64,000 bases of DNA from Dermanyssus gallinae (GCA_003439945.1 QVRM01002191.1:1-64000), one strand, 5' to 3'; numbered from the stretch's first letter, positions 1 through 12,049 are shown. Notes: a model not told the origin generated them from the letters alone. A program made the numbers and translations.

Positions 1-3000
1 TTTTTACTGCCTTAAAGCATTTATTTAAGTGCCCCGAAGGTTTAGCCGTGTCGTATTTGAAATTGCAATGTTCTGGAGTACCTCACGAATAAAGACACAG
101 TAGAACGTTTTTTGGTGGTCTGCTCTGCCCTGTAAAATGCTGCCAAAAGCAAAATTCACCTATTCACGAAAGATTGCTACAGGAGCGCCAAAAAAATGGC
201 AGCTATGAGGTTACGACGATTTTAACTGTTACTCGATACTAGATAGATGTAAGAATCAATATCTCTAATTGGCGAACGAGTTGAGGTGTCAGAAAAATAC
301 GAGATAGCAAGGGGAAATATCGGCCATCTATAGAAACGTTAGTTTCACCGATTCTAGTTTTTGCTGCAAGCAAGGTGTGTGAGGAGTACCTCTGCGTCTA
401 TCAGAATACACTACTGAGTTATAATCTATCCTGTGTGCTATTTTTTAAAGCTACAAGGTTACCCTAGACCCAAACGAAAGTACTTTCTCAAAACATATAG
501 GTTAATGGATTTGCCGTAGCTCTTTTGGTGAGCCGAGGGCTTCTTTAGCAAATCCGCACAGGCTCAAAAGTTCCGAAATCCGCACATTTTGTTTGTTTGC
601 GCTTTTGAGCACCAAACTAGTTGCGATCCTTACTGGGTGCCGCGTACGCACCCAGTAAGGATCGGTGTGTGTGCTTTCATTAAAACCCTCAAAAAGTAGT
701 TCGTAGTTTAGCGCAGCTTGCCCCGTTCCTCACTGGCTGCACTGCAGTTGATTTGACACCGTGCGCCGCTCACGATAAAATGGGATAGGTGGGACGAACA
801 GAATGCAGCGTGCTTCTATATGGCCGACCGCTGCTGCAACTGTCGCCATTGTATCGACCAGCTTCAATCAGGTGGGGATGAAGGCTGAAAGAGAGGAGGG
901 AGACAAGGAGACGGGGAGACGGGGGGGGGGGGGCTGAGGAATAAAAAACGGCCTCCTCTAACAAAAGGACATCCACCGAGGGACGCAAGTGCGCTAGCCG
1001 CCGGGTATTATGTGGCCGCCCGCCTCTAATACCCGCCGTCTACCGTGCCCTGCCCGGCCGCACAAGCTGTGCGGGGGACAAGCGGCTGTCCGCGGCCCGC
1101 CCGGCACAGGTACGGCGCGGAAGCTGCACGTTCGAAGCGTGGTGTTCTTACTAACGCTGCCGACTACGACGATAATGGTTAGCGGCTCGCAGCTGCAGCT
1201 GGCTCGCAACACAGCAAGGGACGCCAACAAGGAGGGCGGTCGAGACTGAAGAGCGAGGGGTGCGTCACGTTCCACGAAGTAATAATAACACGATTATTAC
1301 AAAGCAAAAACGTGATGGTCACGCACGCTCACCGGCTTGCCGGACGTCCGAAGGGGTGGGCTGACAGGACGCGTTGCTCAGCCGCCACTGCGCACAGTCA
1401 GCAGCTCTCAGCTTCAACAGCAACAGCAGCACTGGCGAAGAGGAAAATACAGCAGCGACAATAGCCGGAACAACAACCACGCAGCGCAGACAGCGCCCGA
1501 ACAGACGTAACTGTCGAAGAGTTTCACCATCACCACACTGCACGTTGGTGTCGACGGTAACGCCGCTTCACTTTGCCTTGCCTCCAGGGAGCACGTACTT
1601 ATTTCTACCAAATGAAAACAACCACTGAACAACGACGAGAGATCACGCCTAATCAAGGGAGAAAGGACAAGGGCAGATGCGGGCAGAAAACGAGAGACAA
1701 CTAGCAGCAGACATATAGAGACCGTCGGGGGGCAAGAAGATCCTAGAAGGGGGCCGCTAGAGAAAGCAAATGATGCTCGATCGTAGGTTCAACAGGCTCT
1801 ATGGACAAACAGATCTCTATGAACAAATACAAGTGCGTTTCTTAAAAGAAGAGATTAAAGCCACCCTAATCCGTAATCTGACCTAGTCAACCAACCTTAG
1901 TATCTATATTTAAACCTCGGCATTATTTAGGGAGAAACCAGAGTCGTTGTTGTGGTCTGGTTGCTCGGTCGCAACCTCAACGAGAGAACAATGAGCTGTT
2001 GATGTCAGGAGTAACGAATTGCAGTTACGCATGCTTTTTTTGAGATCGTATGCAGATTCTACAAGATTGGCTACCTACCGTGTAAAGCCTAATTTCTGTG
2101 AATACTGATAGTAAAACAAAGTACGCATATAATAATACGCGAAAGCTGTCCACAAACTATTGTTGCCCCAGTCCTGCATTTGTATTTAGCTATAAGTACG
2201 GGAGTTCGAAATTTTTTTTATAAGCCCTTGACTGTGCAGCTATTTAACTGCTGACGTTCGACTGAAAATAATCTTAACATCAGCGACAACAAGCAACAAC
2301 CGTACCAACAACAACAGCAAAAGCAAGAGCAAACATTATTTTTACCTAATCAGTGCATGCTCACTAACAGACACAAATCACATAGGTGAGATAAAAAAAA
2401 TATTTACCTCATTCAATCACCTACTACTGATAGTACCACTACTACTACTTCGAACATTACCGCTATTTCAGCCCTGCTCCGGATTACGATTCCTGCCAAC
2501 CTTGTTACTCGAAGCCTAGCTGTCGGGGACAGAGCTTGTAGGCCAGAAATTGGGGCACGTTCGCAACGGCGAGTAGAGCGAACAGACAGCGCCAGCAAGA
2601 GGCAAGAGCGAGATAGGGATGGAGAGGAGCAGCATACTCGTGTGGTCTGCTACAGTTAATTAGGGAAAAACGCGCCGCACTGCGCCGTCATGTCCTTCAC
2701 TCGATGAGCAGAAACGCTGTACGGCCGTCGAAGGGAACGGAGCTCTCGATGAAACAACTCATAATGAAGCTTGTTGGCTGATACCGGAGAGCTGTTGGTA
2801 AGTTGGCCCAACGTAGATTGGGAGGTTGGTTCGTGACGAAATGCCACACCATGCAATCCCGAACCAGCAGAAGGAGGTGGCGAGGAGCGCCCGCATCTGG
2901 CGGGTCCCAACCAAGGTCCTTCTCACTAGTCACTCCTTGCTGGTGGCTAACTTCCAGTATCAGCAGCAGCAGCACATGTGCACCATGCTTTGCCAAAACC

Positions 3001-3224
3001 TCCCATACCCAACAAAAAGGGACAGGCTGGTTAGTAACCTACCGGTAGATAGGCCGGTAAGTAGGTGGCGAGTGCCTATCCGTAGAAATCGTAGGCCGGC
3101 CCGTAGAGGTACGCGTTGTTTTTCTTATTCCTCTTCTTGAAGCAGGTGGGATACGTTCTAGTTGATGAGAGAGCAGGCATCCAGAGACATATATGCAGAT
3201 GGAGAAAGAGTAAGAGAAAAAGTA
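1..3224. other. Unassigned DNA without a supported gene
   Basis: I recognise no protein family on either strand. The stretch between 900 and 1,640 is GC-richer and contains CAG/CAA-rich triplets, so its short open frames look compositional rather than coding. The one structure that stands out is the hairpin at 624-664. Confidence 0.5.
624..664. repeat. Perfect 17-bp inverted repeat (hairpin)
   Basis: CGATCCTTACTGGGTGC at 624-640 is followed by a 7-nt loop and its exact reverse complement at 648-664. There is no mismatch in 17 bp. No poly-T follows and no gene adjoins it, so no terminator or miRNA role can be claimed. It could be a remnant of a small inverted-repeat element. Confidence 0.85.
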
Positions 3225-3228
3225 GGGA

Positions 3229-3273
3229 AAGGGAGAGAGAGAGGAAACTAAGAGAGAGAGAGAGAGAGAGAGA
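3229..3273. repeat. (GA)n microsatellite
   Basis: An interrupted run of AG/GA dinucleotides. Open frames across it encode only Arg-Glu or Ser-Leu repeats and are not genes. Confidence 0.85.
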
Positions 3274-3814
3274 ACCGTGTCTGTGTCGTGCCATCGAGTC
3301 TCCTATTTACTGTAGTAGAAGCAGCGGCAGAAGCAGTAGAAATAGGTAATAGCAACCTATTATAATAGGCTAGGAAGATAGAAGCAGCCGGCTATCACGA
3401 CAGGACTAGACGTAAGCGGTAAAAGTAATGGTAGTTGTCCACTTTGACCTTCGGCCGGAGCGACCCCATTGTACGCAATTAGCTTTCGTTGACAGGTGTC
3501 GATTACAAGATACATAGACGGTAGATTGATAGATGCGTGTGGCGGGCCCCTGCAAACGGACGGCAACAACAGTGACGACAACAACAACATCCCTTTGCGC
3601 TCTAAAGACATGCTCAGACATCCAACGATAGAAGCCAAGTACAACAATGTCTTCCCTCTGCCCGCCTGCAGGGGACTGTCAACCAACTCTGACCGTTGGT
3701 TCGCAGATTGGTCTACAAACGAAGGGACGAAAATCCCATGCAACGTCCACCCGACCTGAACCGAGTTTAAAAAATCGCAAATGATGATTCCCGGCCATTG
3801 TTTATAAGAAGTGT

Positions 3815-5215
3815 GGCTATGATGTATGCGTGCCACTCTCAATTATTTTCCGCCGGTCTCTCGAAGAGGAAAACGTACCTAATCTCTTTAGATATGCCAT
3901 CGTATGTCCTGTGCATAAGCGTGGCGATAAAAGCGACCCTAATAATAAAAGGCCCGTCTCGCTGACCTCCGTGCCTTGCAAGCTCTTTGAGAAGGTCATA
4001 GCAGAGGAGATCTACAGGAATGCAAATGTGCAAGGTCTAATTTCGAGGGAACAATTTGCATATCGTCCCGCTCATTCTGCTCTTCTTCAGTTACTTGAGA
4101 CTCAAAATGATTGGGCCCTCTTTATAAATGACGGAAGACCGTTTGACTGCGTGTATTTTGATTTTAAATCTGCTTTTGAGAGTACCACGCACTCTAAGCT
4201 ACTTAATATTCTTCCACAGTATGGAGTGGGTGATCGTATAGCTAATTGGATTAAGGCTTTCTTAAGTGATAGACTCTTTAGGGTCAGAGTCAACGACTGC
4301 CTGTCATCTACGGCTCAAGTTACCTCGGGCTGCCCGCAGGGTACCATTCTCGGCCCTTTAATGTATATACTGTATACTGACTCATTGAAACATGTAATAC
4401 CTCAAATCGTTCATGTAAAAATTTATGCTGATGATGTCAAAATGTATATACCCGTAGATAATAGAAGCAACATAGTAATTTTTCAGGAAACGCTAGACAA
4501 ATTTATGGAGTGGTGTAAATGCCTCGATCTTAAACTATCTGTTAATAAATGTGCTGTGCTACACTTTGGTCACAATAATCCTGCACACAAATACACGCTA
4601 GGCTCTGAGGAATTAACTGTTAAAAAGGCGATCAAAGACTTGGGAATACTGACATCTGATACCCTGAACTATACACCTCATATACTTGAAGTGGTAACGG
4701 CTGCTACAAGAAGACTAAACTGGATATTGCGCTCGTTTGTGATTAAAGACGCTTCCCTGTATGTTAGACTGTACAAGCAATATGTTCTCCCAGTCCTAAT
4801 TTACGCCTCACCTGTATGGCATCTAGGACTTGTGTGTGATCAAAAGATTCTGGCTAAACTTCATAAAAAGTTTATAAGGCGTGTTGCCTACCGCTGCAAC
4901 ATTAGCAGAAATAATGTTGAGTGCATGGACATTGCCGTTATATTAGATAAGATTGACAGATATACGTTTACCAGCATATGTAAGCAGCCTGATAGGTTTA
5001 AAAGGTTCTTTGAAGTCATGACGACGATAACTCGATCTGGTATGAACATTCAAGCTAAAGCTGTAGCCAGGAAAGAAATCGTTAATAGAATGTTCGCGTG
5101 GCGCACAGCCCGCAAGTGCAATCATGTACAGCCAAACATATAAATCGCCAGATGGCGCGCTTGTTATGAATTTTTGATAATCCTCAATAAAGCCCCCCTG
5201 CTAAAGGGTGTGTAA
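3815..5215 (+). mobile_element. 5'-truncated CR1/Jockey-type LINE
   Basis: Homology to LINE polymerases begins abruptly inside the RT finger region. It runs through the C-terminus, a poly-A signal AATAAA at 5,186-5,191 and an AT-rich tail that passes into (TA)n. No endonuclease lies upstream, as expected for a copy made by incomplete reverse transcription. Its C-terminus closely resembles that of the element at 54.4-56.7 kb: both end in a block with the motif FAWR, about ten residues before the stop in this copy and about twenty in the other. They therefore belong to the same group. Confidence 0.8.
3830..5143 (+). CDS. LINE reverse transcriptase, C-terminal 437 residues, open
   Basis: RT that would copy the element's own RNA at a nicked target site (target-primed reverse transcription). 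Visible RT blocks in order are FDFKSAF with the first catalytic Asp near residue 111, GCPQGTILGPL near 165, and the catalytic YADD at 199-202. After these come the thumb and a connection segment starting LYKQYVLPVL. The frame is open for 437 codons with no stop or frameshift, unlike every other LINE polymerase in the window. The first Met is only where the frame becomes open after truncation: the endonuclease and RT N-terminus are missing, so this is not a functional gene. I infer a fairly young insertion. Confidence 0.8.
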   Translation: MPLSIIFRRSLEEENVPNLFRYAIVCPVHKRGDKSDPNNKRPVSLTSVPCKLFEKVIAEEIYRNANVQGLISREQFAYRPAHSALLQLLETQNDWALFINDGRPFDCVYFDFKSAFESTTHSKLLNILPQYGVGDRIANWIKAFLSDRLFRVRVNDCLSSTAQVTSGCPQGTILGPLMYILYTDSLKHVIPQIVHVKIYADDVKMYIPVDNRSNIVIFQETLDKFMEWCKCLDLKLSVNKCAVLHFGHNNPAHKYTLGSEELTVKKAIKDLGILTSDTLNYTPHILEVVTAATRRLNWILRSFVIKDASLYVRLYKQYVLPVLIYASPVWHLGLVCDQKILAKLHKKFIRRVAYRCNISRNNVECMDIAVILDKIDRYTFTSICKQPDRFKRFFEVMTTITRSGMNIQAKAVARKEIVNRMFAWRTARKCNHVQPNI

Positions 5216-5238
5216 ATATATAATATATATATATATAA

Positions 5239-7280
5239 TGATGAATATATGTTCCTCTTCTTCTCGTCTTGATTATTTAGAAGAGGATGGCCATAAAAGC
5301 ACAACCGTTGCGTAAAACAGAATTCCGCTGACTATTTAAAGCTGTTGTTTTTAAATGAATCATTGTAGACCGCGCTGCGTATGAGAAGCAGGCATTTTAA
5401 AGACCAGTCCAACCACTTGAAGTGGCGTATAGGCGTGGAGACAATGAAATCCGGCCGAAAGACCCGCAAGATATGCTGGACTACTTACGTACTATGCCTG
5501 CTTTATATATTTATGGAGCAGTCTGACGGCTTTAAGAAAAACCTAACTAATTAAAGCAGCAGGCATGCAGATTCATCCTACGAACACGTGCCGCAGGGAT
5601 TGAAGACAGGCGAGCTAGGGTACCGCGTGTGCCAAGTTAGTACGCATTCAATAAAAATAGGCGACGCTTTATTTGAGGAAGTTAGCCGAAACGATCAGGT
5701 TTCTATCCCGATTACCTGTTAGAACTCGTATCTGTTTTCCTGGTGTTCTGACAAGCCGATATAGTCTACCAGCAGGGTTTTAACATGTTGTGTACATTAT
5801 GATCCACCTTTTTTAGTATCACCACACCAATCAGCTCGCTTCCAGCCTACCTAGTTTGCTCAATTTAAGGTTCCGTCTGAACGTAAGACGATGAAAGTCT
5901 GGCGCAAAATTATCTCCGTTAGTTATCTTTACAAAGAGGACGCGTCAGATGATTATCTCTTATCTTTCCAGCACGTTATTCTGACAATTCCAAACAAATG
6001 AATCTCTTAGGAGCTCTAAGAAGCACGCATTTGATATTAAAATTACTCTTTTTAAAACACGAGGCTATGGTAAAGTTGGCTCTGTTTCATCGGTGTGCAC
6101 TCTGAGGGTGCACTATGCCTCTCAAGAAGCAAACTAGCCCATTTAAAGGTAAAAAAGCTCCGCATACCTCCACCTATTCTAAAATATTTCAAGCGTTTTA
6201 AGGGCGATTTTGGTGAGTATGACCTGATAACTATAAACATTGTTAAAATGACCGCTAACGGTTATGGCGCAAGACAGCATGTGGTAGAGGACGCGCAAAT
6301 CAAGAAAACCACCGAATAACTTTCATACGTTATTACCAAAGTTATTTGGAACTTGCCAGGTTCCTGGTGGACTACGTAATAAACCAACATATTTGCAAAC
6401 CTTATAAGTAGGGATAGACTGAATCCTGCTTTTCAAAAACAATACTTAACTTACAAAAAGCTGTACTGTTTCTCTTAAAGTAAGCAAGGAGATATGTTAG
6501 GTGAGTAATGGTCGGATGGTGTGCAAAATATTCACATCGAAAAGTAGACAATTGGGTAGAGCACATATCTCGAAGTCACAGACAGCGCACGCATTATGAG
6601 CACGATGCGATTTACTTTAAATTGTCAACATCCGCCCACACAAACTGATTGTGCTATTTTCGATAGTTTAATTTAGTTTGTGTCTTTTCATCTAGAAAGC
6701 GCACTTTATATAGTAATTTTAAGCAAATCGGTGTTTTTCTGTGAACAGCGGGCATAAGGCACAATTCCCCTAGGGGACCCGGCCTCCTTTTAAGGATTAA
6801 CGAGGTTCTAGTTCCTCATCGCTAGCTAGACCAGAGCAACTTGAGATGTCTGTCTATTTTCATGAACGTACGATTTGCTGAATTTAAAAACCCGAGTTTG
6901 AGATACAAAAATATGAAACATACCGTTTCATAATGCCTAAAGACCATGTGTACTAGCATGCGTTTACTTTATTTTGAACGAATTTATAGAGTTTAATATC
7001 TTATTGCACCATAACCGCTAAAAATCTTGTATTTGCTTAGGTATGAAGTTACCACTTGAGAGCAAACGCGCGTACATTAGGATTTAAGCCTACAATGATT
7101 CTGCTAATAATCTAGAATTATAATATAATAATTTTGGATTAGGTTTTGTTAGCCGCAATAATTTTAAGTGCGTTAGTCGAGCCTGGGTTACAGCTTCTTG
7201 TGTCAGGCGACATCTGAGCGGATCGAACAGTTAAAATAAGTATTTATTAAAAAATAATATTTATTTGATGCTTCAAAAAG
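5239..7280. other. Unassigned AT-rich DNA
   Basis: No family recognised in six frames. Short open frames near 6.05-6.32 kb occur on both strands and show no known motif. Confidence 0.45.
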
Positions 7281-7289
7281 TTTTTCCTA

Positions 7290-8215
7290 TTAAAATAGTT
7301 CTAGCCAGCTGCAAGGCACGTGTGCCACCTTTTTCCAACTTTTGGAAACAATTTTTAATCGTGCCTTTCGTAATCGAACGGGGTTGCTCTTATGAATTGG
7401 TGAATCGAGAGGTTGAATGAATGGTCCGGTGAATCGAGAGGTTGCGGAAATATCTAAATCGAATTTTTGCGCCGGCGCTTTGTCGTGATGGAGAACCCAA
7501 GAGTTGTTTACCCAGAGTTTAGGCTTCTTGCATCGGACGCAATCTTCTTTAAATTTCGCGGTATCCTTATCGATCGTAAAACCAAGTGGTAAAAATCGCA
7601 GAATAAAATTATTTTGTAGTCAAAAGGAATATTGGTGTAGGTTTTGCTCTGTCTGAATTTCTTCGATCGACTTCTTGGAAGTACCACTGGGAGGAGTCGA
7701 CTTTGATCTCGATGTCGTAATCCTAAACCCGTAACTGGTCTCCTGTAATCACTCTCTGAAGCAATTCAGGGCCTTCTGCTACCACCTACAAATTCATTTT
7801 GGACATATTCCAGCGGATGTTTAATTTCTAAAAATTTTACATTTTTGGAACGAACTTCGCTGCCGGTGTTCTGACTAACAAAATATTGGTCAAAACGGTT
7901 ACAACTGATCTACCAGATTTCGCTAATTTCTTTAGCTATCTTCCTGATAGAAATTTAGCTTGTTGATGATAGAAATTTGTTGAGCATTATTGAGCACGAT
8001 ATCACGAGCCATTTCAACGTTTGTTATTGACATCGGAGGCCTACTCAAACGGGGGTAATCTTAGGTCTATTGACGTCCATCGCGAAATCAATGGGACCGC
8101 GTGTACACAGTTCTTCGGGACATTGCCTGATTACTTCAAGGAGTACGCTTCCACCACTCTAAAACATATGATTTGTTTTTAACACAGAATTCATGCAGAC
8201 TCGTTGCTCCCCCAT
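7290..8215 (-). pseudogene. Mariner-like transposase relic
   Basis: Read on the minus strand with several frame changes, this matches the order of a mariner transposase. First comes an AAKFVP block of the kind that precedes the catalytic core. Then comes VITGD-x3-VYDYD-x4-VDSSQW, where functional proteins have GDETW around the first catalytic Asp. Last comes a WVLHHDKAP block around the second Asp (near 7,480-7,500). In the first block the residues after GD have changed from ET to QL, and multiple stops are present. I did not find convincing terminal inverted repeats. The order of motifs makes the family call fairly safe; the subfamily is unknown. Confidence 0.65.
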
Positions 8216-8321
8216 TATTGGGTCCTTAAGTATCACCGGACCTTTTTTTCTTCATTTCTTTGAACCAAACTCAAATAATAAAGGTTGCCACCGATTGGCA
8301 CAAAATTTGGCGTTTTATTGT

Positions 8322-8508
8322 GTTTTTCCGTAAGGCAATTGCCCGTGTACGGTTTATTCATGTCATGGCTAATTTTAATCCACTACGGCATTTACCTTAT
8401 CTAAATTGGAAACCATGCAAACCAATTTAAGAGTGGCCGGTCTGGGTCTCGAACCCATTCCTCCCAAATGCAAGGCAAGGGCTTTGCCACTAAGCCATCT
8501 TGCTCGGT
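8322..8508 (-). mobile_element. tRNA-derived SINE (family 1), minus-strand copy
   Basis: On the minus strand it starts ACCGAGCA, has an A box TGGCTTAGTGG and a B box close to GGGTTCGAGACCC, then a tRNA-unrelated body ending in a CTTACGG motif and an A-rich tail. It aligns along its whole length with the plus-strand copy at 53,361-53,550 at an estimated 85-90% identity. The two boxes form an RNA polymerase III type 2 promoter. Tick genomes are known to hold tRNA-derived SINEs (for example Ruka in Rhipicephalus), but I cannot confirm identity with any named family. Confidence 0.8.
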
Positions 8509-8559
8509 AATTTTTTTTGAGCGTAGAAAATGCATTTACGTGCTCCCGCTGAAGTTGTT

Positions 8560-8700
8560 GGCGGGTAGCGTGGGACTCGACACCGGCGGAGAGTATTGGA
8601 CTCCATCCTATATGCGTGTAATACCCCCCCCTTTTGCAGTACATCGAGGCCAGCAGGAGAGATTTTCGCACTCAACCACGTCCTGGGCCTCCATGTACTG
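8560..8700 (+). repeat. Dispersed ~150-bp repeat, copy 1
   Basis: Contains GTAGCGTGGGACTC, a spaced ACAC/AGAGTAT block and a distal CCTGGGCCTCC block in the same order as the copy at 28.53-28.70 kb read on its minus strand. Other copies are near 20.6 and 58.6 kb. Confidence 0.5.
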
Positions 8701-8726
8701 AACCGAAGGGGGTGAGACCGCAAGAG

Positions 8727-10130
8727 TCAGCCGCGCTCGCCGCACCTCCTCCAGGTGCGTCTTTTCCCGTACGTGCATAAGTATTTGAGTCCATGTTTCC
8801 AGTCAGACTGACTGGACATCATCCTGCTAACAATGGAAAGTGTCTTCTCACCAGCCCTTTCGTAGTTCGTACCGGTGCGAAAGTGGCGCAGTGCCGAACA
8901 TCTGGCCGCTGTGTGATCCACGTCAGCCGGCTCTCCGGAAGTGCGGAACACAGAGGTATCTGTTGAGGATTTACCGATTCTGCTCATATACACCTAAAAC
9001 TGGTTGTTCCCAATCAGGATTTGTGTTACGTAGTAGGTTAGAGGGCCCTGAACAGGGCCTCTATACCAGATGTTGAGATCTGGGATTAACGACCGGGTTC
9101 ACTGACCGCGGCTGTTTCCGAATGGTGGGTGGGCCCAGGCATCAGCCCAGTCATGTAGAGCCTTCTCTCTTGCCCGTGTCTAAGCGACGTCACCGTCGAG
9201 GCGTTCTTCACTGCGCTTAGAGAGTCGCTAGTAGACCTCATGGCAGCTTATGCGCGAGCACCAATAGAACGTCCGTACTAACCGTTCTGTATCACCTGCA
9301 GACGCGCATAGCCATGGTCCTCTGGGCGGCGCGCAGGGCACTGCGATTGCGATTTGTACGCACTGCCATGACCGCCATTTCCGACGCCCCATACTTTGCC
9401 AGAGATTCGGCGATTGACGCCAGAAGGCGGCGCCAATATTCGCCCGCGCCTCCCTCGCGTGAGAAGACACAAGATAAGTTCTAAGACATCTGGGCGACTT
9501 TGCTGGTTATGTGCTGGATGTGGGCCCCCACCCGAGAACCCAGTATCAAATTACACCTCGAGATACCTGACCGTTTTCTGCACCATGATCTGGTAGCCGG
9601 CAACCTCCAACCGGAGCGCCCGGTGGCGCTTGCGGCCGGTCAAATACAATGCCTCGGTCTTCTGTGGAGGAAGTTACTCAGTCCTATCGGCGAGCCGAGA
9701 CCAGTACCGCAATATCATAGGTGTAGGCTATGGTCTCGACAAGATCCGGCATCTCCGGGATCCGCGGGACCCCGTCGTAGGCCAGGCTCTACAGTACCGG
9801 GCCCAGGACGGAGCCCCGCGGGCCCCTGCCGTGACGTGATGTGTCTCGCTGGTCCAGATAGGAATACAAGATTCGCTTTATGTACATGGGGATCTGCCGT
9901 TTGTCCGCTAGCTTCATTATGGCCCCCAATATCCAGTATGATGATAAGTACGATCTTGCGAGGTGCAAGTCAAGCTCGCGGCCTGCAAAGCGGAGAACCC
10001 GCTCGATGGCGTCAAGGGTTGACCGACCCTGTCTAAAGCCATACTGTGTGTCCCCGGGGCCGCGACTGCCCTTCTTGGATGCATTGACCCTTTCCAGCAA
10101 AATAAATTCAACAAGTTTTGCCGCTGCGTC
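8727..10130 (-). pseudogene. R1-like LINE polymerase relic
   Basis: Minus-strand RT of the R1/I group, broken by frameshifts. From the 5' side: QYGFRQGRSTLDAI near 10,040, then RGSVLGPVL, a stop, SLAYDGVPRIP, and the position of the catalytic box at 9,711-9,728, which reads YTYD instead of YADD. The segment from 8,993 to 8,727 holds the C-terminal block typical of R1-type ORF2s, with remnants of a Cys/His motif followed by FRTG and a W. The catalytic box is destroyed, so the copy is dead. The 5' half, including the endonuclease, is absent. Confidence 0.75.
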
Positions 10131-10249
10131 GAGAAGACATATTGGCCTAAAAGAAAAAGAGAGTCCTCTGAGGGTTTTAGTTGGCTTTGAAAGCAGTGCG
10201 AGGCGAGTGACCTTCTATCGGCGAAGTTTGGCCTGTGTGTAGCTAATAG

Positions 10250-10780
10250 ATGGTGCTTTTAAGCAAGACACACCAGAACACTGGTAGCTTACGTTTAATT
10301 TTAAAATTTTAAAATACTACAAATTGCCGATCTGCCCTCGTACATATAGGATGCAGCAATAGTCCCTTGAGAATTTCAAACATTTTGACATAGACGTAAT
10401 GTAGACAAGAAAAGGTCAAAATCTGAGTTTAATTAGAAAATATCTTGCATGCCGTTAGGCTGCTTTTATGACTTTTCGGTATCGCTTAGGGGTTTCATTT
10501 TCGATATTTGCCGCCGAATATGTTGCTTCGGGCATAGCGGCGACTTGTCACAGGCGATAACGCTTTAATGATCCTGAAATCGAGTCCCAGAGCTCACCTG
10601 AGCTCACATTACTTCTTCACCAAGAGTAAAATTGTTGAAAAGTACAACCGGTGGTACAGTGATAAGCAATTGGTATACTCCAGTATTTCTACTAAATGTT
10701 TTCACTGCGCTGACCAAGAAGAGCTATTAGGTATCTCCTAGCACGCGAGCCTAACAGCCTAATAAAATTGAGGCTTTTCT
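10250..10780. other. Unassigned DNA
   Basis: No protein or repeat family recognised. It lies between an R1-like relic and mariner relics. Confidence 0.4.
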
Positions 10781-10789
10781 CGCCGCATC

Positions 10790-10920
10790 TGAAGTCATGT
10801 TGCTAAGGCATTCAACTTATTCACCCAATTTGGCACTATTTGATTTCTACCTCTTTCCGACATGAAATAAAAATTGACTTTAAATCGTTGACATTTAAAG
10901 AGCTTTAGCAGGTCCCTACG
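10790..10920 (+). pseudogene. Mariner transposase C-terminal fragment
   Basis: The plus strand encodes HSTYSPNLALFDFYLFP, a clear match to the mariner block around the third catalytic Asp (usually YSPDLAPCDFFLFP). It is followed by a stop and weakly matching sequence. It lies upstream of an N-terminal and central mariner piece in the same orientation, so either two copies adjoin or one copy was rearranged. Confidence 0.6.
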
Positions 10921-11089
10921 TATGTGTATATACTATGTGGATGAAAAAGTTCGTGGCATTGCTTGTCTAAAATGTAAAAAGCTCGACTGCAACACCGAGT
11001 AGAGACGTTCTTAGAAGTAATACAGCTGAGTATCAAGTGGACTAGTTTCAAGTTGCGTTTGCAATAAGTCGCGCAAAAGTAATATGACC

Positions 11090-11720
11090 ATCTCTAGTGA
11101 CAGTTGACCAGAATGAGTTCTGTGCTGTGACTAAACATTTTTGAGGGCTTAAACGTAACGGAAATAGAAGCCAAATTAGATGCGGTTCAGGAGACGAATG
11201 CACCGGAGGGAGTAAAGTGTACTGACCACTCAATAAAATTATGCGAAATAGTTGAAGAGATGAGCATTAGCTATGGTGCAGTACATCAAATTGTTTTAGC
11301 ATTTATGCAAGATAAATAAAGTGATGACAAGCAAAGTGGCTACCGCACTTGCTAACAATTGAACATAAACTAGTTTCGAAGAGCAATTTGGAACTTTTAA
11401 GGCAAAATCCGCAGGATCTTGTGAGCCGATATATAACCGCCTATAAAACTTGGATCCACCATTTCGCTTCAAAACAGAACCTTCTACCATGGGTAATGAC
11501 GCACATATCGACTGAAAAGGTTTTAACACAATTTGATTAATTGACTACCTTTCTACAGGAAGGGTGTATCTAGGGAGCACTAGGCAACATCCTTGTACAA
11601 GCTGAGGAAACGCATCATCGCACTACGACCTGCGATGCAAAAATGTACGATGCTGTTTCACCACGACAATGCCGCCCACACGTCTCTCTTTGTATTCCAC
11701 GCAACAACATTTTTGATCCA
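11090..11720 (+). pseudogene. Mariner-like transposase relic
   Basis: Several plus-strand frames give an ordered match. A helix-turn-helix block includes IVEEMSISYGAVHQIV (about 11,250-11,300), the place where active mariners recognise their ends. Next is LLTIEHK with NPQDLVSRYITA and then WIHHF (about 11,345-11,465), where the usual VTxDETWIHHF has become ITAYKTWIHHF and the first catalytic Asp is lost. Last is KCTMLFHHDNAAHTS (about 11,635-11,685) with the second catalytic Asp. The third block is missing here. Frameshifts and stops make it inactive. It belongs to a lineage different from the element at 29.1-30.4 kb. Confidence 0.75.
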
Positions 11721-12049
11721 CTTACTCACACACACACATACATATACATGCAATCTAGTAATGAAAAGGAAATTTGTAGGTTAGTTTTAATCGCCTTCCC
11801 CAGCTGGGTGCTTACCGGAGATTGTTCCGTCTACGTTCCTGCCTCTTCACATCGAGGCTGAACTACCTGTTTAGGGAAACCAACTGCTTAGCCTTATCGG
11901 CTCACTTGAAGTAGCTTAACTTGAAGCTGAGCGTAGCGTTGGAATCTATTTCGAACCTACGGTTGCGAGACGACCCCCTACTTTAGGTCTTCTTGCTTGC
12001 ATTAGACGACCAGCGGCGTTAAGTCTATCCTGAACCCTCGGGCGATCGC

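Noticed and set aside
3780..5245. 8-bp direct repeat AATGATGA flanking the first LINE
   Set aside because: Too short and not positioned exactly at the truncation point; chance is likely.
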